Shown piece after piece: positions 49,481 through 63,196 of a stretch of 64,000 nucleotides of DNA (positions are counted from its first letter, which is position 1; each line of letters begins with the position of its first letter). Source of the stretch: Populus alba (taxonomy: Eukaryota > Streptophyta > Magnoliopsida > Malpighiales > Salicaceae); the NCBI RefSeq assembly GCF_005239225.2, contig NC_133289.1, positions 10,919,501 through 10,983,500 of the forward strand. The letters are read 5' to 3'. A program made the position numbers and the translations under genes. The notes under the pieces were generated by a model, which worked only from the letters and a program-made list of their open reading frames with translations, did not search any database and was not told where the DNA came from.

Positions 49481-50298
49481 ATTAAAAAAAAAAATCTTAT
49501 TTTTAATATTTATTTTGAGTTAAACTATGTTTTTACTTGTTATTTGAGTTATTTTTGGACTCGTTAAAGTGATTGAGTCGCGTTAAATCAATTTCCATGT
49601 AATTTTAAATTTTTTCTTTTTAAAAATAATAATAATAATGCCTAGATATTTTTCTATATTAAAAAAAATCTTAATTTAACCTGAAATTGTAGCTTAAGCG
49701 TATAATATAGTAGATTCTATATTTTGATATTTCGTTTTTTTCCATAAAAATAATAATTTTTTTTAACAAACCTTTGCGCTAATCCTAAACAAAATATTCC
49801 CAATAAGTTAAATACTTACTGAATTACCTGGAAAACATTTATGTTATTGTCTTATAAAAAAATCGGAAACTTTTGGTTCATGATTTCATTCCTCTAATCA
49901 AAATGGCATGGTTATACCAAATTATTAAGATATAATTAATTATATACTCTCTACACCTCACCAGCCAACATACATTCCCTGGCTCATGCATCCTGAAATC
50001 ATAGTTATTAAATTAATTTGGGTTTAACCTGATTAAATGATTGAGTTTTTTTATTATACAGGTTAATTTTAGTTAATATAATTTTTTTTAAAAAAATATA
50101 TTTAAAATTTTAATATTTTATATAAAAAATTAAGAAGCAATATACGTAAATATAAACTATACATATTGTAAATAAAAAAATTTAAAAATTTAAATTTTTT
50201 CTATTACACATTAAAAAAGATATTATCTTAATATTTTAAATTGAAGTATTTAAATAAAAACAATTTTATATCCCACATTAAAAAAATAATTTTTTTGA

Positions 50299-50307
<9 letters not shown>

Positions 50308-50341
<34 letters not shown>
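50308..50341. repeat. (AT)n microsatellite
   Basis: AT run of about 17 units in the spacer upstream of the RING-CH gene. Confidence 0.85.
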
Positions 50342-50345
<4 letters not shown>

Positions 50346-50949
50346 GAGTTTTAAATTCTACATTAAAAAAATAAAATATTCTTCTAATATTTATATAGTA
50401 AATTTTAAAATGAGATAGTAACCAATTAAAAAATATAAATAAAAAAGAGTCTTTGATTAAAAAAAGAAATTTAATAAAAAAAAATTTTTTTACTGGATTT
50501 TACCAAGTCATCTAGGTTCCCAGTTAAACTCAATAGGTCAATTAGTTTTCTACAGGCCACTTAAAGGCTCAAGTTTTCAATAAAATGGACCTGGTTAAGG
50601 TCTTGAGTTATTTATATTCTGGATTGACCAGCCGGATCGGTTCCGAGTTTAAAACAACAGCTCACAAAATAAATAAATAAATAGAATTACTTAAATAAAG
50701 AAAACCCAAGAAAAGAAAGTAAAAGCCAGTTTCAGAGTTGATACCACTTGCACACCAGTAATGCCTTTTTTTTTTTTTGTTTCCCCTTAACTTTCCCTCT
50801 CTCTGGTTTCTTGACAGCTTCTGTCGTTCTCTCAACAAGTCAGCTCTTGCAAGTTTTTTGCAACAGTTGATGGTCACTATACATTAAAGAAGACTGGCCT
50901 TTGCAAATTCTGTGGTTTTTTCAAGAATTCATTGCGTCAACTCAATTTC

Positions 50950-53900
50950 ATGGGAAATGAAGAAGTCTCACCCACCAAAGAAGGAGAAAATTTCAGTAAC
51001 CCAGTTGATCCTCCAATATCAAAGGCACTACTTGTGTTCCTCTCTTTGCCTGTTGTCTATTTGTCCGTGCTATGCTCTTGTTCTTTATGTTTTCCTCCAA
51101 AAAACTTCATAGCTTTTTTTTTCCCCTTAGTTTTCTTTACTTGTTTTATTAAAGGCAACCTTTTCTTTTGGTGGGCTATTATTAAAATCATGAATCATGC
51201 ATCATCCTCCCTCTCTCCTTGTGTGTTTTAAATTTCTAGACTTCCAATATATATTTTGGGTGTCTGTTTTTTATGCAAGGGCTGCACCTTATATGCGTTT
51301 TTCACCCATGCTTTTGTTTTGATGATCTTGGCATCATTAAATACCTATGCTGAAAACTGAAAATCCATGCTTATGATGCTTCCAAATTTTCCTAGCTATG
51401 TTTGACCCTGTAGAGGGGCAAGGATCGCCAGACTGTAAGACATGGGGAAGGTCAACAAGCAAACAAGTTTTTTTTTTTTTTACCAACTTAAGCCTTTCAT
51501 TGCAAAGCTCATTTGCGGCAATGGCAGTAGCGTTTTTCTCAGTATCTTGAAATGGGTCTCAACATAATTATTTTAATTGGATAGACATGTTTTGTATTAC
51601 TTTTATGTTGTAATTTGGGACATGATTAACGATCATATTGAATTTCAACCTGCTCTTAAAGCTTATCTCAACCCTCTTAATATCTGGGGTTTCTTAGTCA
51701 CTGATAGCACGTTAATACTGAATTATCTTTGCAATATATCCCGTTTTTTCTTTTCTTTTCAATTCCGTGTTCTGGATCAGGAATGTTTCAAGTTTGTCAT
51801 TAATTTATGATCTTTGAATAGGGAGAGTTTGTGTAGGTGTATTGATGTCGCTGGCTACCTATTTGACTTAAGTGTTGGTTTTGCAGAAGACTAACTATCT
51901 GTTATAGAGTGATACTCCAACTTTCCTTGTTGATCCTTCTTAGGTTGGGAGTTCCACAGAAATAACTGAGGATAATCCAGAGGGACAGCACCAGCGGCAC
52001 CGAGAGCTCAGCTTAGAGATACAATCAAACAGTCGAGAGGATGCAAGATTTGATTTTGTGACAATTCAAACGCCCCCAATACCAAGTTCCACCCCCAAAA
52101 GAGTAAATTTTTCACCAATGCCGAGCCCTAGTTTTGCCCAAATGAACGAGCCCCCTGATCCCTCGTCATCAAAAATCAAATCAAACATAAGAAGCTTACT
52201 TCCAAAGTTAAGTTTTAAATACCGGAATAGTACTTCGGATATCGAGAAGGCTGCCGCCATGCTTGCACTGGGAGTTTCATCAGAAACAACAAAGCAGAAG
52301 CCATTCATTTCCAGGACATTGTCTCTCACAAAGCTTTTTACACTCCGGACAACGAGAACATCATCCTTACCCGTTACCCCTATTGCTCACTCAAATCCAG
52401 AGTCTATGCATGGAGGAAGTATGATTAATCCACCTAGTTCTGTTGTAAGTATTAACCTCTTCTGAACTTGAAATATCATATTTTGTTCTGGATTTAAGTT
52501 AATCATTTTCAGCTCCGGTAGCGCTTTATGAGCAACATGTATGGAAATCTTGAAGGAATCGCTTCATCTATTGTTTTCATATCATGATCAATCTATGGAT
52601 AGGTGGAAAATTCACAACATTGCAACCAGCCACATACCATCAGAATGCATGCCGCATGCATTATCCTTCTGCCGATGAAAATCTTTCGTTTATATTTATT
52701 GACTAGTCATTACTTATCCCTACTTGTTGCTACAAGGTTGCCAATTCAATCGCTGAGTTCAATGGCTTCAAATCTTCTTGTAAGCTGAAAAAAATTATTC
52801 ATTCAACAATTGTCACATGGGAATAGGGATATGTGTGTATTTTGAAGGGTTATTTGCCTTCTTCTCTGAGTATTTTGAGCTGAACATCTCTGCTTTTATA
52901 GCCATCCTGAATAGTTAGAAAGGTGTTATAACAATACAACCATTCAAATTTCTGCTGGAGTGTTACATGTGGCCAATTCCACTTAGCTCTTTGTAGTTTG
53001 TTTGTGCACTGAATGCATTTTACTAGCAGATAGATAAATTTCTGGATACCTACTTTCATCAATCAAATGTAGTTTGGTGGTGATTCATATTGGTTTTTGT
53101 AAGTATATTAGTCTGTTGAATGCTATTGCAATGGTTAACTGGTTTGTTAAGCATCTTTCCCACTTGGTGCATCTCCTAAATCTTCCAGTTAGCCATTTTC
53201 CTTTATCCCACACAATTTGGTGCAAGGCAATTTTTCTTCCTGACTCTTGGAGATTTCCTCACTTTACAGAAAAGGCCCATTCATCGGTCACACTCTGTCC
53301 CTGATTTTCGAAAAGATGGAAGCATAAGGCAGTTGGATTCTTCAGGTGGCCTGTTTCGTGTGGTTCCAAGTACTCCAAGAGTGGCTGAGGACGCTGTCTC
53401 AATAATGACAACATCTAATGCATCACCCAGGAATGATACTGGTATAGCCATTCTTTTAATTGCTCTAAATTGTTCCCTCTCACCTCAAAATCAGAAGGCT
53501 GTAAAAAGAAAAAGGAGGGGGGGTATTCATGGACACGAGAGCCCATACAATTTGTGGATTTTGTGGCTGAAAAAAGGCATGACTGGTTTTAGTATTTTAA
53601 TTGGGATATCATTGATTGTTTGGGTATTTGAGCTTTCAACTACAATGCTTTCTCTTGTCACGTAACTTGTGATGACCAAACTTTGCCTTATCTTTAGCCT
53701 TGTGGTTCAGATGGAAATGATGATGGTGGAGAAGATATACCCGAAGAAGAAGCTGTTTGCAGAATCTGCTTGATTGTACTGGGGGAAGGTTCTGACACCC
53801 TTAAGATGGAATGCAGCTGTAAAGGTGAACTTGCATTGGCGCACCAAGAATGTGCTGTAAAATGGTTTCGTGTTAAAGGTAATAGAACATGTGAGGTGTG

Positions 53901-55392
53901 CAAGCAGGAGGTTTTGAATCTACCAGTTACCCTTTTCCGAGTTCAAAATTCTCAGGCCCTTGGTTCTCAAGGTCAAACTCAGCATTCAGAGGTTCCTCGA
54001 CACAGGCATCTAAAGCTATTCCCTTTCTGCATTTCATTGGAACTAGATGTTCTTGGTTTTCTCATTTTCTTTATGTAAAGTAATCCACCTATCGGTATAA
54101 ATAACATATATTAACCATAGCTAGGCAATCAAATGTCAGATATAACAAAGCCTCCCCATGAATCAGAGCGAGGGCTGAAAGCATTCTGTTTATTATCCTG
54201 GTTAAGCAAATAAACTTGAAATGCACACTTGAACGAGATCTATTTTATGGCCAACATACATGTTGAATTTTGAGACAGCCACTTTATGCAAAAATGGCAC
54301 AAGTGTAGGGCTGTCTAATTTCTTGGACCAGAATTAGGCAATGCTAGGTTATCAAGAATAAATTTAAAAACTTGATTGTGTCCTTTTGTTGTTCATATGT
54401 GTCTTTTTGCTGATTGGTGGTGTCACAATTCGTTCTTGATTGATTTGAAATATTATTCTAGCTTTCAGCTGATGTTTGAATTCCACTCTCTCATTTAGAA
54501 GATGGTTGCAAATTTTCTCAGGGTTTTGCAGGATGTTCCTGTTCTTGTCATTGTCAGCATGCTTGCCTACTTTTGTTTTCTTGAGCAGCTTCTGGTAAGT
54601 ATAGCAACTCGTTATCCCTGCCCTTCAAGCCTACCACAGCACCTAATTTTTTCATTTTACAGGTTGGGAAAATGGGGTCTGGTGCAATTGCCGTTTCTCT
54701 TCCCTTTTCCTGCATTTTGGGCCTGCTTGCTTCCATGACTTCAACAACAATGGGTAGGCTGACCTTGTATCTGTATTCTGACAAACGTTTTCTTCTAGCA
54801 AATTTTGTGATCTCATTGTCTCATTATTTGGAGTTTGGGTTTAGTGAGGAGGAGGTATGTCTGGGTCTATGCAACTATTCAGTTTGGATTAGTGGTCCTT
54901 CCTGCTCACCTCCTCTATTCATTGGTGAGTGTTTTTTTCACGCATTGTTTTGTTATTTCTGTTTTCAGCTCAACTTCAAAGTCAAACTCTTTTACTGGGG
55001 AAATGGATTTGGTCTCAAGTTTCTAAATAAGTTCTAATAAGGGACTTGCTGAAGGATCATAGTACTTGCTTGTGGTTAAACAATGATGAGTCGGGCTTTT
55101 GAATTGTTCAATCCCTCGTTCTTAAAGATATAAATATGATTTGTATTGATGGTTTGTTTTGTTGCTTCCTCAGCTTCATATGCAGGCTGTTCTATGTCTT
55201 CTCCTTGCCACATTTACTGGTTTTGGAGCTACGATGTTCGGACGTTATTCTATAGTTGAGATCATGAGATGGAGGAGAAGATGGATTGCTCAGCCAAGTG
55301 AACAGCGTGGTTCTCAGGATTTGGCACAGCCACATCAACAGCCTACAGTGGTTGATGAAACTGTGACAAATCCGAACCATCTACCCAGTTGA
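50950..55392 (+). CDS. RING-CH (MARCH-type) membrane E3 ubiquitin ligase
   Basis: Exons inferred from phase and family alignment: 50950-51024, 51944-52444, 53270-53441, 53711-54005, 54522-54594, 54663-54753, 54845-54924, 55174-55392; about 501 aa. Exon 1 could instead end at 51033. The N-terminal third is serine/proline-rich ([13 protein letters not shown]). The C4HC3 RING-CH lies at about residues 266-314: [22 protein letters not shown]. Four hydrophobic segments follow, one per exon 5-8 (for example [19 protein letters not shown]). Such proteins sit in endomembranes and ubiquitinate membrane proteins; substrates of this one are unknown. The donors after exon 4 (CAG|GCATCT) and perhaps exon 1 (AAG|GCACTA) are GC rather than GT, which may weaken splicing. 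Confidence 0.85.
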
Positions 55393-57055
55393 AAATGGAG
55401 GTCCAGAAATAATGCATATCATATAATATTTGTACATTTTGATTCATCAGTTATACAGTCAATGGCACAAAAATGGAGGGTTCCGGCTGTATTTTAGTAT
55501 ATACAAGGTCTGTCAGCTTTTTATTTTTGGATATAAGAAATGGTTGTACAAGGAGGCTTACAACACACCTGGCATGGAACATGCGTCTTTCATATCCACA
55601 CAACCTGGAGCGATCCCCACTGGCCTATGTCAGGGCCAGAAGATAGGATTCATCTCGTAGTTGTTACGATGTTGTAAAGTATGAAATACTTCTTGTAAGG
55701 AATGTAATTCTTTTTCGGCTCTAGTGCAGCTATTTTCTGGTGTTTTTTTTTTTTTTTTTTTAACTTGAGTATTCAGTCAGTTTATACACACCTTACAAGG
55801 ACTAAAAACTATAATTTTTTTTTTTTCCCGCCATCTTTGATTTTGTATTTGTAGGATATGGTTCTCTCTGTATTTACTCGTGAAAATGCTGGACTTCATT
55901 GGTTTAGACTTCATGGCGCCATAGTAAGAACTCCACTGTAAATGAACGAAGGAAAGATAAAAAGGAACAGATCAAATTGCACCTTGATTTAACAAAACTT
56001 GTGTCATTCTCGTACATCAAGCATTTAAAATCATCCACATGTCCTGGGCGAAGAAATTGTGTAACGCAGCAAAGTTCTGAAAACAATCAGCTGGAGCACA
56101 GCAGCATCCTGTTTCTATTATTTTTTTCCCTTGGAACAGGTGGAACTTTATCAATTAGTGGTTAATGCCAGTATTTTGTTGTATTTTTTTATTTAGAAAT
56201 ATATTAAAATAATATATATATATATATATTTATTTTTAATATTAACATATTAATTTAAAACAAACAAACAAATAAATCTAGTGATTATCTTTCCACCTCA
56301 AAATATGGTGCCTGCGCAAGCCAGGTCCCTCAAAAGGAGATTCGGTTTGGGAGTCCACCGGGATGGCTTGGTAACAAAACAGACAAGGGCGAAATGAGAA
56401 AAACAATCACTACAAAAAACCTCTAGCTAACATGGTATGGCTCTAGTTCAGCTTGTTAACCTGAATAAACCATATCCATATGAATACAGCACCAGTCTCC
56501 CATAATTCCATGTTCCTCAACATAACTTCTGTGTCAAAACTGAGGTAATACGAACCAAAAGAATAATTTTTCTTCCAAATTAAAGGTACATCCAAGATAA
56601 ATAAATATCATCTAGCCATAACATGAAGCTTATGGCATATTACTGTGAGCGAGCTTCAGGATACCTGGCAAAAATTGTAAGGCAATTGTGAAATTCCATT
56701 ACCAGCAGAATCAAATGAACTTCTATCACCTCAGAAATGCAAATCTCAAAGGAGCAACTTCCAATTATTTCTGTCAGCAATTAAACATTATATAAGTTAT
56801 ATCCTAGCAACAGCCGTTTTGTACTTACACAGGGGGTTTTCTCCCTCCCGAGCTCTTAGAGCCATAAATGGCATTTTATCTCTCCATATACAAATGGACC
56901 CAGTTGACGGATTCCCCTGCAATCAGATCACATTCATCCAGCTCTACCTCTGAGAAAATCAACCCTGGAATAGGGATCAACAGCCACACCAGCAAATTCA
57001 AATCAAATTCATGGAGAAGAGATCCATTTTGCCTAGGAAACTGATGACAATTTGG
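55393..57055. other. Convergent 3' regions of two genes
   Basis: Probable 3' UTR of the RING-CH gene to about 55740, a T-rich tract at 55741-55762, a dispersed AT-rich repeat with an AT run at 56180-56260, and the 3' UTR of the minus-strand WD40 gene from about 56650 to 57055. No further gene was found. Confidence 0.55.
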
Positions 57056-60000
57056 TCATTGCTTATATGCAGAACTGCCAGTCTTGCTTGACAATAATGG
57101 CTTCTCCTTCAAACTGGTACTTAAGATGGTTTCAGAGTTGCCTGACTGGCTTTCTGAGGTTCCAGGTCTCATCCAGATTTTTATATGGCCCTCTCTACAT
57201 ACAGTAAGAACAGATTCCTGTCTAAATACTAAACCAGAAAGAGGTTCTGTGTGAACACGGTGAGCTAATACAGGAGAAAGCTTTGGAACATCACGCATGC
57301 TTGGAGCAGGTTGCAGAGTACCAACTGGGATAACACTGTCCCAGTGTGAAGACTGACTTCCAGTACTGAAAGTAGGAGATCCACCAGGAGGGCACCTGCG
57401 TAATGGCACTACAATCTCATCCATTTCCAGGTCCCATAGAAGCAACTGTGTGTCCTGTTGACAAAACAAACAAATTGCAACATGGTTAGTTATGAAGCCT
57501 TTTTTTAAAGCGCACAGGTACTACAAGGAATCAAAAAATTGGGGAAAACTGGGAAGATGATGTTATAAAAGACCATACAGACACCTCAATCCCATCACAT
57601 CACTCAGTTTTAACTCACACAACATGTTCTTTACTGCTGCAGGCATTGGTTTTCACTCTCTGTTCAAATTACTTCAGCCAACTTTTATTACTAAGTGTTT
57701 GGAAAATAAACATACAGACAGGTCCAATTCATTGCATATATACAAAAACCCAAAACTCTTACTGCTGATCAATCTTATCAGTTTTAAGCTGAGCTAGCAG
57801 CTAATATTACACTTAAAATTATTCTTTTGACATATAAAACGATGATCACAATAGCTCAACTTTATAATCTGACCGGTCTTCGAACAGCTCCCCACATCAA
57901 CCAGTTTATATGCACGTGCCTTGCACATGTAACACAAAATTAATACAATTAAATTCATGCATGTTAATATGTATTTGCAAACTAAAAATAAGCATATAAA
58001 AGTCATCAAAAATTAAAATACGTAGCTCTGTTTATTTTTTGTCTTCTTAGAAAAAGGTAAAGCGCCCCCCCCCCCCCCCCCTCAAAAAAAAAAAAAAAAA
58101 AAAAAACCTAATAATATCTAGTTGAAAATTTAAGGCTCCATTTTCATGAAAAATAACTTATATGTGGGAAGTATTTTCCTAAGAAAAAATTGCTGGGATT
58201 AATGAAATGTAGTCTAGTAAAATATTTTCATCTTGAGAACTGTGAGTTGTTTTCCCATGTTTTATGCTTTTTTTTTATACCATAAAATATTTTTCATTGA
58301 CCAAGTCTTCCTAACTTGCTAATTAAAGTATCTCTTTCTGTAGAATAAAAAACTGAAAAAACCCCTTCAACCATTATTTTAAATATCCAAAATCTTGCAG
58401 GAAAAAGAAAAGGCCACATAGTACTTACATTGAATAAAAGGATATTGAAAGGATATCATCTTCAAGATAGTTTTCTTTCTTAAACCCTATAAAAAATATA
58501 CATCACATTTGAAACCACCAGACTTGGCATCCCCCTTGTTGTTTAGGCAACTATGTATACCACCACCCAGAATCACCACTACCAAATATTAGCCTCTTGT
58601 ACATAGAAAAGGAAAAAAAAATTTGAGCTTCTTCTGAGACTCAACACCAATTCGATTGCTGCCTCCACTATGAGTAAAATGTCATATTGAGATGAGATTA
58701 ACATGCATGATGGCACAAAGTTTACATAGGACTCACTAGAATTTGTGATGAGGTAGAATGCCTAAAGGTGGTGAATAAAAAACAATAAAGGCCACATTAG
58801 TTATAATATTAAAATAAGGTATGTTCATCGAATTAAATGCTTTAACATAGCTTGTGCTTTTATTTATAGAAATCAATATGTTTTTTCCATCAAAAGGAAC
58901 ACTGTCCTAGTTCTACAGTTATGCTAGAGCTAAAACACTAAATATTAAGTAAATTGCTTATTTAGAATGATTGCTTTTCAAAAGCACCCTCCCAGGGTTC
59001 TAAAAACTCAGGCACCTTTGCTTCACTATTAACTTCAACCAAAGTGATACATCAGCACCCGAATTTTGGTTTTTTTGGATATCACATCCAAATAATATGG
59101 CCTTTATCTGACCTGGAACTTAAAATTGCCTTCAGCAAGCTGTAGAGCAGGTCAACCATGAATTGCAATAAAAATGTTTAGCATACCTGACCAACAGAAC
59201 CAAACCGGTACACAACATTCTCCCCTGTGCCATCTGAATTTGGTGATGACCAATATGAATCAAAAGCCACTCCACTCACCTGCCAGCTCCATCAGATAAG
59301 AACTGTATAAGATGACCAGAATCATGTAATAGAATATCAACTACCATTATTTGAGAATATTACCCATGAACTGTGTCCTTCACCCCAAGCAACAACTTTA
59401 CGATCTTCCATGCTCCAGACTTGAACTAAATCATCTTCTCCTCCAGTCAAAATATACTTCACATCCATGCTGAGAGGGTGACACCCTTCATATCAGTTTT
59501 CTTGTAAAGCAATGTCAATAATTGAAAGGCAAAAGACCAACAGAAATGAAAGACTTAAAGTTTAAATACAAAAGGTCTTAGGGTATATCAGTCAAGAGCC
59601 ATGGCTTCTTTCGCATGTTTACAACCACAGCAAAATGTTGGAAGAACATTTTCAAAAAATAGCAATGAGTTATGACTTGAAAACTGGTAGAGCTAGTCAC
59701 CTCCAAGCACAACAAAGAAGAGCACCATAATAACTTTTACCACCACATATAAGTTGTTCTTTTAAATAGTCAAAAACTCGCAAGTAACCTGCATCAGCAA
59801 AAGACTAAGATCAATTACATTAACTACCCAACACAGAATAAAACAACACGAAAACATTAGATGCAACAATAAGTACAGTGTTATACCATCTCTTCCAACA
59901 GTTGCTAAATAGGTCCCGTCGGTTGAGAACGCAATGCCATTGATTGAACCTTGGCTAATATGCCATCTGGCAATTGGGTTACTCTGCATGCAGTTTGTAG

Positions 60001-63000
60001 GAGTCAAGGAAAGAACTGCATATTTTGTTGCATAAGTATAGAAATCAAGAAATAATGAGTCAAGGAAAGAACTTCATATTTTGTGGAATAAGAATGAGAA
60101 AAATAATCTATCACTCGAGATGCACATGCTTCCAGTGAAAGATGTTCTTATAATGCCAAAGGGAAATGAGCTAATGACATGCATATCTAACAGAAGCATC
60201 TAAACACATATGTATAACCTCCCAGTAAAATCACCAAGATAACAAAAGTAGGCATGGGAATTGGAAGACTACAAATGAGGTTGAGCTACAGAGCATGCTT
60301 CACTGGTTTCTCCACTGGCACAATTTGATGAAAAGTTTTATGATGCTGAGGGAGCAAGTAGTGGCATCCTATTCGTTACTCCACTGGACCCACTTTGAAA
60401 AAAAGAGCCAGACACGTGTAGGAGAGAGAAAATCCAATATACGACCCAACAAGATAACACAAGTAGGCATGGGGAATTAGAAAACTACAAATGAGGTTGA
60501 GCGATAAACCCTACTTCACTGGTCTCTCCATTGGCACAATTTAACGGAAAATTTTATGGTGCTCAAGAGTAACTAGTGGCATCCTATTAGTTACTTTCGA
60601 TCCACTTTGAAAAAAAAGAGACAAGTGTAGGAGAGAGAAAATCAAATCCAAGACTCACAAAGATAACACAAGTAGGCATGGGGAATTGGAAAACTACAAA
60701 TGAGGTTGAGCGACAAAGCCCACTTCACTACTCTCTCTACTAGCACAATTTAACAAAAAATCTTATAGTGCTTAGAGAGTAACTAGTGGTATCCTATTAG
60801 TTCTCCATTGAGAACACTTTGAAAAAAGAGACAAACACATGTTGGAGAGAAAATCGAATCATTGACCCACAAAAAATGATAAGCGTATCTCTACCTAAAC
60901 TTTCTCTCTCTTCTTTGTATCTATTTCCACCAAGTTACATAATAAAATTCTCAAACAAACGTGAAAGGCGAAAATTATTGACTAAAAGAATGACCCTAAA
61001 CAAACAAAACATAATATTTCAGAAAGATTTAAAATCTCAATCACAGTGTCATTTGCAACACCATGACTAATTGTTGCTCTGAAAATGTGCACATCTCTAA
61101 ACTTCTATGTATATACATCGAACTTAACTTGGCAACAAAAACAAAATGGTTTCATATATCATTGGCATTTGAACAATACTTTGCCATGATAAATACTGAA
61201 GAGGGAGGAGCTACAAATATTGAAGAGGAGGAGCTACCAGATGAAGGGTGAAGTAACAGATATATGGTGTCAATTCCCAAACACGTAAATAACAACAAAG
61301 GATAATTGCTTCTGGATTTTAAAATAATTCCCAAGTAGAGATTGCTTGAACCATTAGAAACCAAGTTTATGAAGCAATGATCAAAGCAAGACTAACATGG
61401 TACTTCAGTAGCAACAAGACAAACTCTTCTACCTTACTGTACCGGGCATGCGAAACAGAGAATTGAGTTTGATCTTTGATAACAGGGAATGAAGAATCAC
61501 CAGCACCATCCTTGCTCTAGAGGAAAAGAAGAGCAATTAAATAGATAAGATCTCTTGATACAACTTGACCTCTGAAATTTTATGGAAGATGATAAAATGT
61601 AATTTTTTTTCAAGTTGGAAGCTTACCTTTTCATAGACGTACAAATTACCATCAGCATGAGCAACAACAAAAGCACCATCTCCTCCAGGCACCCATGCAA
61701 TACTCATACAACGGCTGTTGAAAATGAGCAGCATTAATTAAATTGGTTTTGCACATAACACTCAATGGTCATAAGGGTAATATATATACTTGATGAACAT
61801 GATTTGTTAACAAAATGGTCATTTTGTATAACACATCTGCCCAGGGGATTTTTTTCTCCTAAAAACAAAAAGGAAAACCAAGATTTCAGAGTTTCTAGAA
61901 AATATCAAGCTAGACAAGTAAAACATTTTGAGTATATATTCTTTGGATAGCTCGAAAGCTTTTCATTTGTAGCCTATAGAAAGTTCAGGAGTGTTGGGAA
62001 AAAAGTTGCATACCCACGCAATATGAGCAATTGGACATTTTAAGGTCTGTTCTGTAATTGATTTCACAGGGTAAAGCATTGGCAGCAACCCAGTGACACA
62101 GACAACAAATAGATCACTTTTTTATGTGCTTTAATTTGATTCTATGATGCAAGTTTTTTTTTTTTTCTTAATTTTTAGATTTGTTGGGAATTTATAACTT
62201 TAGGTTTCTATTTTAGGTTACAATATTTAATGATGAAAATTAAAAAAACTGTCTCTTAAGCTCAAACTTGCACCAACTAACATCACCGAGGATTCCCACA
62301 TTTCTCAGCAACCTTCTCTGTGACTTGCATTATGACCAAGCCACACTAATTTTCACAACTCAATGAATGAAGTTATGCATGCATACGTGCTGTTTTGACA
62401 ACAAGATCATCACTTAAATAAGATAAAGCTTGGAAGTATAAGCATGCATGATAAAGAAATATAGTCAAAATATGAAGGTCAGGAAGCACTATAGTTATTT
62501 TGCCTGTTATTAACTGAACCATCTTTGTTATAATGCTGGGCCCCAACTAGCTTCTTTCCAACATCCTGTAATTGCTGTCTCAGTGACACAGAGTAGACTA
62601 CAATAGCACAAATATTGCCAATAATATCAGAAAGTTTTAAGTTTTCAATAAAGAAAAAAATTTAATCCAAACTCAAGTTGAGATTTTACCATCACCAGAA
62701 CTCAAGCCAACAAGAAAATCATGTCCATCCTTAGCATCTTGGTCAAAGGCATGGCACACAGGGTTTGAATTACTAAAATGGATGGATTTTATTGGGTCCT
62801 GTATTCAAACCAAGAAACTCTTAAATACCTACCTCATGTTTCCACTAAGAAAAATATCAACAAAAGATATTGAGTTACCTTATCTGGAGAATTTAAATCA
62901 CTTATGAAGATGGCATCCCCTACATTGAAGATCAAGTAAGTCCCTTTTCCATCAAAATTTGTATTAATCATTGAATTACTTGAGCTCGAAGCCCCCAATG

Positions 63001-63196
63001 ATCCAATCCTACTACTACTACTACTAATACTTTTACTCCCACCATTCCCTCCAACAAAGCTAAGTGCACGGCTTCCATTGCTACCACCCAACAACCTAGC
63101 AGCAGCTGATCGTACACCACTGCTTGCACTGAAACTTGAAGGTGGGGCTGTTGGGGTTGATGGGGCAGGCTTGTCCTTGAGATTAGCTAGGGTTAC
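57056..63196 (-). CDS. WD40 protein of CreC/WDR20/DMWD class, 5' incomplete
   Basis: Ten exons on the minus strand: 62879-63196, 62690-62798, 62504-62597, 61627-61714, 61433-61516, 59887-59983, 59701-59788, 59364-59469, 59187-59279, 57056-57454, with all phases consistent, giving 491 aa. The first exon lies beyond the window or is unrecognised. The order is a serine-rich stretch, FDGKGTYLIFNVGDAIFISD, SIAWVPGGDGAFVVAHADGN, SINGIAFSTDGTYLATVGRD, YILTGGEDDLVQVWSMEDRK, DTQLLLWDLEMDEIVVPLRR, and a final GHIKIWMRP repeat. Fungal CreC and human WDR20 bind and activate or stabilise deubiquitinases (CreB, USP12/46); the same role in this plant is inference. The intron after 62504 begins GC (CAG|GCAAAA). 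Confidence 0.9.
58064..58106. repeat. Poly-C then poly-A tract in intron
   Basis: About 18 C residues followed by TC and about 22 A residues, in the intron between 57454 and 59187. The transcribed (minus) strand reads as a long T run then a G run, which could form quadruplex structure. Length errors in sequencing are likely here. Confidence 0.85.
60236..60878. repeat. Three-copy tandem repeat in WD40 intron, about 215-bp unit
   Basis: Units at about 60236-60450, 60451-60660 and 60661-60878. Each has AAGTAGGCATGGG, ACTACAAATGAGGTTGAGC, TGGCACAATTT-type sequence, a GTGG-ATCCTATT block and GGAGAGA-AAATC. Identity falls slowly between units. The intron between exons 61433 and 59983 holds the array; no coding role is visible. 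Confidence 0.9.

Larger units (their letters stand above)
44424..50949. other. AT-rich spacer and upstream region of RING-CH gene
   Basis: Long low-complexity DNA, with no gene recognised. It holds many homopolymer T/A tracts, a 95-bp tandem pair (46595-46783), a degenerate 168-bp array (48830-49480) and an AT microsatellite at 50308-50341. The last about 300 bp, less AT-rich with a CT-rich stretch at 50780-50835, is likely the promoter and leader of the following gene. Confidence 0.6.
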
